DNA of 64,000 nt from Acheta domesticus (lineage: Eukaryota; Arthropoda; Insecta; Orthoptera; Gryllidae). Both the position numbers and the translations under genes were made by a program. This document shows, in pieces, positions 57,795-64,000 of the stretch. Under the pieces are notes generated by a model, which was given only the letters and a program-made list of their open reading frames with translations, was not told the origin of the DNA and did no database searches. The DNA lies in the NCBI GenBank assembly GCA_031308135.1, contig JAHLJT010009419.1, positions 66,895,723 to 66,959,722 on the forward strand. Reading direction: 5' to 3'. Position 1 is the stretch's first letter; each line of letters begins with the position of its first letter.

Positions 57795-58826
57795 TGACCG
57801 TATTGGTCAAAACACAAAGAATAGGCGCTCCACCACATTCAAAAGTAGCGCGCAGAGTGAGGAACCGCGGCGGAACGGATCGACAGAGTCGTGAACGAGC
57901 GCACGGGGTAGTGGGAACTGATCGGTCTGACCGCGCAAAAGCGACAGTTGGCGGTTGAGCAGCATGGCGTGAGGACGGTATGCAAGAGTGGTTAGAGAGC
58001 GATGCTTTGATGTACAAGAAATCCAGTGTAATCGGGACAACAGGTATTTAAGAAAGAAAAATTGTGATGAACTGTGCAATAAGCGAGTGTAAGGATTGTG
58101 GTGAACTTGTTTAAGAGAGAATAATTACGAAATTTAATAAGAAAGGGGAACAGTGCACGGACACGTGGGCGATACGGGTTAATGATAGTTGGTGCGGCTG
58201 TGCTGATGTGTGATTATGCGGTGGAGCTGCTGAGCTGATACGATTAAAGTCATCGTGTGAAGAAAGAAACCGTGGGAAGGCGACGCAGGTGGATTGGAAA
58301 CGGGCTGCGGTGACACGTGGGCAGACGGAGCATCGCGGGCATCAAGGTTACCTCCCGGCCTCAGGCGGAACGGGCAGCAACGCGTCACGTAGAAATCGAC
58401 GATCGTAACGATCAGATAAGTAATTCTAATTGTGAACAAATAGAAGGAAAATTAAATGAAACGCCAGTTCAGGATGCTCACTGTGTAGCGTTGAAAGTAA
58501 TGATGTGCGTAGTAGCATATGAATGGCACGTAGTTTTTCCAAAGGGTTGGAAGTCGCATAAGCGGGTATGATAATGTAATGGTGGGAAGGTTAGAGATGT
58601 ACAGAATGAACCATAGAATTATGATCAAAGCAATGATGCAAGCTATGTTGGTAATGTAATGATGTTTTATTGTTCTTTTGTTCTAATAAATTCTGTTTAT
58701 ATGATAGTAGGCCTTTGAATCCAGATACTGTAGATTAAAGTAACCCCCTTAAAGAACTCCTGTACCCACACATAAAAAAATTTTATGATATGTGTAACCG
58801 TGAGCCAGCAAAGGTAAGTACGGTCA
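57795..58826 (+). repeat. 3' LTR
   Basis: Matches the 5' LTR at a constant offset of 8028 along its whole length. I saw no difference by eye. The polyadenylation signal is at 58685-58690. Confidence 0.95.
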
Positions 58827-58828
58827 CA

Positions 58829-58849
58829 ATATATATATATATATATATA
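58829..58849. repeat. (AT)n microsatellite, right of LTR element
   Basis: The other half of the TA tract in which the element inserted. Confidence 0.95.
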
Positions 58850-60202
58850 ATATGTTCTTGAAATACCTACTGACGGCTCACTTCTGAAAATCATCGTGTA
58901 TGGCTTCCAATCAAGGCAAGTACAAATAATTACAAAGAGTGGATTATGAGTGTACCGATTTGATATTTTGTGCTGATGGTAACGCCTAAAATACTGACAC
59001 AAACTAGTCACCTTTGGTTCGATTCATGTGCTTCCTTTCGACGAACGATTTCGGAGTTAAGCCAATGCACGCATGCGTACTGCGGCTTCGGGAGCGGTAG
59101 AATCGCTCTGCGCATGCGCACTTTTGCCAAAAGTTTGAAACTTTCAAAAATAAGCTTGTAAATCAGGGCTTAAATAGCTTCACCACTGATCGTAATGCAT
59201 GTTAAAATAGCTCTTTGTGTAATCTCAGACGAATCACGCAGTTGTATTTCGCTCTTCCAGACCAGAGGCGAACATTTCTCGACATTAGAGATTCTTTTAG
59301 CGAGTGTGGAAAATAAAATGAATGGAAGACTATCGATATATTTCGTAAAGATCTAGATTGCTGATAGACACCTGAACTGAGGGGCAAACATTGGAAACAT
59401 GACACGCAACTTCACTCTTTTCCAATAAAACTGAAAAAATAGAACAAATTTTACACTTTTCAACACAGTCTTTAACTCAATAAATATAGTACTATCTAAC
59501 GTACGGTAACGGTAAGACATCTCACGTTTTTTCTGGAAATAAATCTCTAGGTAAAAACAATAGAAGAACTAACCTTTTGCCAAAGAGACATGTCACATTT
59601 TGAATGTTTGCTCCTATAGTAGTAAATTCATTTTAAAGAATTTCTCGCCCCAAAACTACAGGAAAATATACTTCAACGCAATTCTTGCTTAGTTTTTAAA
59701 GTTCCGAGACTGGTGACCTCGTTTGCATTGCGCGTCATTAGGAGAACACTGCACAGAATTGTGCGACGGAGAGAAGATGGAGCGAGCGGCGGTGCGGGGG
59801 CGAATAAAGGAATAAGTGAATGAAGACGTACGTATACTACGGAATGATCTGAGTTGTCAGAAAGTCATACGACTTTGTACTTTATATGTGTCTCTCTATT
59901 AAATATCAGATAAATTTTCTTTTAATACTTCTCAAAGATTTCTTTCCGATGAAGCAATGAGGCGAGATCATTTCCTGTGACTTATCTTAGAGAAAGCATC
60001 ACGACGATAGAAGCCGGATATAGCTGGCTGTAGTACGGTCGCCCAAAGAAATGAACTGCAGGAGAATGTACAGATTCCTTATCACAATGACATAAACTAC
60101 AAAAAAACAGGAGTTCGACCTATCTACTTTAAAGACGGCTCTTCACTGAGCATCGCAATAAAATATATACCAACACAACTCACGGCTTACTCTCCGACGA
60201 AG
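58850..60202. other. AT-rich non-coding stretch
   Basis: Nothing recognised. Confidence 0.5.
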
Positions 60203-60355
60203 CTCTGGCAGGCGAGCTCATTTGCACTGGCAGGCATTAGAGAAAGTTCGCGCGACGGTGTTGAGAGACGGAGGGAGTCGTCTGGACTCGTCCGACTAAA
60301 GAAATGAGCGGAAGAAGAATGGGTCCAAGGAGGTGCATTTCCTGGCCTCGCGGGG
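60203..60355 (+). repeat. Diverged direct-repeat pair, copy 1
   Basis: Shares GCATTAGAGAAAGTT, GAGTCGTCT, CTAAAGAAATGA, GAAGAAGAATGG and TCCAAGGAG in order with 61431-61605. It is probably a member of an unrecognised interspersed repeat family. It directly abuts the GC-rich tandem region. Confidence 0.7.
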
Positions 60356-60620
60356 GCGGGGCGGGGCGAGGCGGGGCGGGGAGGCGGAACGGGATGGGAC
60401 GGTGTGTGGGGGGGGTAGGGCGGGCCGGGGGCTGGTCGAGGGAAGGCGGGGCGAGGACAGGGCGGAGCGGGGAGGCGGGACGGGATGGGACGGTGCCTGG
60501 GTGGGGGTAGGGCGGGCCGGGGGCGGGTCGAGGCAAGGCGGGGCGGGGCACGAGCGAGGGCGAGGAGTGGTCGGGGGGTGTGGCGGGGGCGGAGGTGAGC
60601 GGGGTGAGTGAGGGGTGGCA
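60350..60620. repeat. GC-rich region with 91-bp tandem duplication
   Basis: A block beginning GCGGGGAGGCGG(A/G)ACGGGATG at 60376 recurs at 60467 with the same internal order (GGTAGGGCGGGCCGGGGGC, GGTCGAGG). Overall G-rich on the plus strand. Proline/arginine-rich ORFs across it are artefacts. Confidence 0.85.
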
Positions 60621-61430
60621 GAAGCGCAATCTGGGAGGCGGTGCCCATCGTTCAACGCGACGCTGATGGATGTGAGGGGGGGGGATGGAGGGTGTCCGGA
60701 GGCGGAAAACTGAAATGAACAAGACGAATGAGAGCTTTCCGTAGAACTCGCGTACCTTCAGGCTCTGATCAAAGCGCGGGGAGTTCATCAGGAAATTAGG
60801 CGCTGACGCATCTGCTGGGTTGCGGGATGGGCACGCGATTTGTATTCAGGCCGGCTCGCCGCCGCGCCGCGGTGAGAAATTAGAGATACGCGAGTTTGTA
60901 TGGATAATGGATTATTGCGGGATTTCGATAAATCTGTGCACGGAATTTTTCAACGAATTAAGATTACGTAAGAGTTGCATCCGCAAAAGAATCGAGTTGG
61001 GCGTATATGGCTCTGTTCGAAAAATTCGACGTCAATGCGCACAATTCTTTCTGTGAATGTAAGTTGAGGTAAAAGCGGTTTTGCATCATTTATAAGAAAA
61101 CCGCTGCTCAGAGAATTGCCCTCAGACCTGCATCAAACGAAAAACAAAACGCTAAAAGTTTTCAGGTGTTGATATAAAGGAGACAGCAGGACTAGATGCA
61201 ACCAGCACAGTCATGACACTGCAACACGCGATACCATCGTGCGGAATTTGGAATTGCGCTCCACGACTAAAAATAAGATTTTCGTGTCCTTCTCCGGAAC
61301 ACGACTTAAGTGTATTATGAAGTAATCTACAAAATGGGACATTTTGTACATTACGTTTTATTACATTTTGAGAGGTTATCTCTTTTGGATGCTCTTAATC
61401 CGTACCATGGATGGTCAGGAAATCGTAACT
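60621..61430. other. Non-coding stretch, GC-rich then AT-rich
   Basis: 60800-60880 is CpG-rich with GCCGCCGCGCCGCGGTGAG. No gene recognised. Confidence 0.4.
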
Positions 61431-61605
61431 AAGCTCAGGCAGGCCATCACGTTTGCACCGACAGGCATTAGAGAAAGTTTGCGCGATGATATCCAGACAC
61501 GGAGAGAGTCGTCTAGCTCGGTCGTCTAAAGAAATGAATGAAAGAAGAATGGATCCAAGAAGAATAGATCCAAGGAGATATATTTCGTAGCCCCGAGGGC
61601 CACAG
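61431..61605 (+). repeat. Diverged direct-repeat pair, copy 2
   Basis: Partner of 60203-60355, same orientation, about 1.23 kb apart. It contains an extra local duplication (GAAGAATGGATCCAAGAAGA then ATAGATCCAAGGAG). Confidence 0.7.
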
Positions 61606-62084
61606 TTTCGAAGTACTTGTAAAATTAAAACGAATACTTGATTTGATGTGAAATTTAAACTTAACACGTAGCTATATTAGAATGCTTACCCATGCACAGT
61701 ATTTAACCTTTAAAGCTGCAACGCAAGGATTGGAAGCTCGGGTTGTTCAAAGATGGATTCCTGTATGAAGCTATTTTCTTTTTAAATCAGCGATTTACAC
61801 AGAGCGCTCGCACGGATTGTTCGCTCGCGTCCAACTACGAGTAGCGCATATCTGTACATTTTGAATCACTTGTCACTCGCGACTTTTTGTCAGTCAAATT
61901 ATACTATTCCGCGTCGCTTTTGCCGGCAGGAAGGAGCAAACAAAAATAACCAGCTGAAGAGGGCATGCCTCAACAAGTTATTCGTGTGATTTGCGCCGAT
62001 AATGCATACGTTTTAAGCGGATGGTAAAGATGCGGAAACACTCACTGCCTTATTCCTCCACTCCTCGTAACCCTCGAGAAAAAC
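61606..62084. other. Non-coding stretch
   Basis: Nothing recognised. Confidence 0.5.
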
Positions 62085-62460
62085 CGAGCATGTTAGCTCA
62101 GTGTCAGCAATACAGTTGTCTCCCCAGTGATTTGAACTGGAAGGTCCTAGAGTTTGAGTTCCGAAGGTTACCGATAGTCGACACCCGCTAAGGCGAATTA
62201 ACTCACCATCGAAATGGTAATTCTAGATGCTCAGGTGGGTATTCATCTGATCAACAGCTAGCGAATGCCGGAGCAGTATCCTAACCAACGGGCAACAGAT
62301 CTGACACCGTCTTGCCCTCTTCTTCCCACTTCTATCCTTTTCTCCTTACATGCACACGCGTGCGCGCACCCACACACGTGCATGCTATACATTGCCACAC
62401 TTGTGAGGAGCTGAGAGGTTGTCGCATCTGGGGATTTGCTCCGCTGTAAGAAATGCCTGA
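62085..62460 (+). mobile_element. tRNA-derived SINE, copy E
   Basis: A-box-like TTAGCTCAGTG at 62093-62103 and B-box-like AGTTTGAGTTCC at 62151-62162. The body shares GCGAATGCCGGAGCAGTATCC with copy D and the CTTCTATCCTTTTCTCC segment. The CACAC-rich tail resembles copy A. Confidence 0.7.
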
Positions 62461-62887
62461 AGGGGGAACCCTGCAAGTCAATGTTATCCTGCAAGACGAC
62501 GCCGGATCTCGCTATAGAATGGAGGAGAAGCATCGCTACCTGACCGAATATGACATTAACTACACTGAAGTAACTAATGATCATTAAGTTTCAGTTAAAC
62601 CGGTAAATATAGCAGAAATTTGGAAAATATAAGCTTTGTTTTGAACCACAATTATTTTAGTTACTATATGGCACTGTACCTTATTTTGCCATGAGAAAAG
62701 TGATTTTATAAAATTGCATCCATTTTCTCATTATATTTTTATTATCTTTATCCCTTTGATATTCAGAATCAATCAAAACGAGCAAATTCTTCATTTGTAC
62801 ATTATTATTGAAAGCGATTATTTGTTATTAATTTCGAATATATTTACTCTTTTACTCTCTCGCTACTACACACTAGAGAGATTTGTA
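62461..62887. other. AT-rich non-coding stretch
   Basis: Nothing recognised. It ends with TA at 62886-62887, the presumed target of the DNA transposon to the right. Confidence 0.45.
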
Positions 62888-64000
62888 GGGGGAGGCGGGG
62901 CAGTTTGATGCAAGGGGCACATTGATACATCGACAATAATTGAAAATCGAGTGATGTCATTTATATAGTGATGTCACTAAAATGTGTCTATACTTGTGTT
63001 AGTTCTCCAGCTGCGGTTGTGCCGCCCGCCAATCAGCGTCACTTTTGAAGGTGATAGCTATGTTTTCAGCACAGCCAAGTAAAAAATTGTGTTAATTATG
63101 AAAGTGTTCTATCGTTGTTTTATGTTCATTTCCATTAAGGTTCCATTAAGTATTCAGATATACACTAAGATTTCCATTGAGTATTCAGATTTTTAAATAC
63201 GTTTAGTGTACTTATCAGTACTTGTTAGAATCATGAAGATGTTTGTTGGAGCACTTTGATACACCGAGAAAAAGGGCTCATTGATACACATATCAAGTTT
63301 GTTCGAAATCTCTAAAACTAGTTTTTCTTTTATCCAGAAAATGGTGCAGTTTTTAAATAGTTTTTGTGATTTTCGAAAAATTGAAAGTCTCTGAAACTAG
63401 TTTTACTTTTATCCAGAAAGTTATAAAAAGAAGACTGATAGAAGAAGTATCAGAGGAGAAAGTGAAATCTGCAATATTCGAAGTTTTATCAAAGAGTTTA
63501 TCAATACGGAAAGCAGCTGACAAATACAGGATTAAAGCTGAAACTTTCGCATCGCATTGAAAATGTTCGAAATACTTTCGAAGGAAATGAGTCAGCTCAT
63601 TATACGGATCCAAGTACACTGTTGAGCAAGTTTTCTCAATTGATAAAGAGAAAGGGTTTACTGATTATTTATTGAGCTGCAGTAAAATGCACAATGGGCT
63701 GTCATTGCAGCAAGTCTTGATTTTGCCTTACAAATATGCAGAATACATGGGGTATAGATACCCGGCATCCTGGATAAAAAATAGATGTGCTGGGAAGGAT
63801 TGGGCTGCAGGATTTGGGAAGAGAAATCCACATCTGAGCCTCAGAAAGCCGGAAAATACTCGTGCAGTCAGAACTTTTGCATTTAATAAAACTGCAGTCA
63901 CTGATTTTTTTGTCAATTAAGAATGTGTAATGGCTTGCTACAGATATACTCCTGATCGTATAATAAATCTGTATGAAACTGGAATTAACACAGTCTTAAT
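62888..64000 (+). mobile_element. pogo/Tigger-type DNA transposon, 5' part (runs off window)
   Basis: A decayed transposase gene is preceded by a leader with repeated CA(C/T)TTGATACA-type motifs (62899, 62918, 63251, 63275), which look like subterminal transposase-binding repeats. The likely left end is GGGGGAGGCGGGGCAGTTTG at 62888, preceded by TA, the target pogo elements use. The end cannot be confirmed because the matching right end lies outside the window. Confidence 0.55.
63366..64000 (+). pseudogene. pogo/Tigger-like transposase, N-terminal half, decayed
   Basis: Transposases of this group bind element ends through tandem helix-turn-helix domains and cut with a DDE/D domain. Visible first is a psq-type HTH (SIRKAADKYRIKAETF), at about 63430-63555. 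The CENP-B-type HTH follows (MHNGLSLQQVLILPYKYAEY to GKDWAAGFGKRNPHLSLRKPE), at about 63672-63860. The start of the DDE domain comes last (YTPDRIINLYETGINTV), at about 63945-63998. Damage: a shift out of frame near 63550 and back near 63630, an in-frame TAA at 63918-63920, and Tyr in place of the first catalytic Asp (family N-x-D-E-T-G, here N-L-Y-E-T-G). The gene continues beyond 64000. Confidence 0.85.

Larger units (their letters stand above)
49767..58826 (+). mobile_element. Ty3/gypsy LTR retrotransposon, complete, very young
   Basis: The element is about 9.06 kb with two 1032-bp LTRs that look identical by eye, a primer-binding site, a long leader, gag, pol (PR-RT-RNase H-IN) and a G-run polypurine tract. 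Domain order with integrase last places it in Ty3/gypsy (Metaviridae). There is no env-like ORF between pol and the 3' LTR (only about 80 bp), so it is a retrotransposon and not an endogenous retrovirus of the env-bearing type. Both flanks are TA repeat, so the target-site duplication cannot be delimited. The only visible damage is one stop codon in gag. Confidence 0.96.

Noticed and set aside
60187..60788. Pro/Arg/Ala-rich minus-strand ORFs
   Set aside because: GC-rich tandem DNA keeps several frames open; no domain.

Overview
The window looks like non-coding DNA from a large, repeat-rich insect genome. It is AT-rich overall but broken by short GC-rich islands. It has no bacterial-style gene clusters, and every long open reading frame belongs to a transposable element or to a simple repeat. 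The species cannot be named from sequence alone. The mix of Jockey-type and RTE-type non-LTR retrotransposons, a Ty3/gypsy element and tRNA-derived SINEs fits an arthropod, probably an insect with long introns.

Left part (1-16.5 kb): mostly unannotatable AT-rich sequence. A possible tiny first coding exon with a good splice donor lies at about 534-548. At 12.72 kb there is a strong branch point and acceptor fused directly to a donor, which is the layout of a recursive splice site followed by a 51-nt RS-exon. If real, the window lies at least partly in a giant plus-strand intron. A GC-rich island at 8.2-9.7 kb carries a 14-bp minisatellite with a higher-order 372-bp duplication.

16.5-23.9 kb: two non-LTR retrotransposons in the same orientation. 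A Jockey-like element (16500-20842) has a perfect 11-bp target-site duplication, an intact gag-like ORF1, and an ORF2 broken by one stop and by an in-frame loss of reverse-transcriptase motif A. About 120 bp downstream, an RTE-type element (20973-23847) ends in a GAT-repeat tail, has a target-site duplication of up to 13 bp, and carries one frameshift.

24-49 kb: SINE copies, several minisatellites (22-bp, 22-bp, 20-bp and 9-bp units), GC-rich islands, a set of three related partial copies of an unrecognised minus-strand exon, a small inverted-repeat structure, and long stretches with nothing identifiable.

49.8-58.8 kb: a Ty3/gypsy LTR retrotransposon inserted in a TA microsatellite. Its 1032-bp LTRs look identical by eye. 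It has a tRNA-Lys-like primer-binding site, a leader with 74-bp tandem repeats, a coiled-coil gag with one in-frame stop, and a complete protease-RT-RNase H-integrase pol. Gag and pol overlap at a canonical UUUAAAC slippery heptamer followed, 7 nt later, by a perfect 10-bp stem. No env is present.

Right end (59-64 kb): GC-rich tandem DNA, a diverged direct-repeat pair, another SINE, and the 5' part of a decayed pogo/Tigger-like transposase gene that runs off the window edge.
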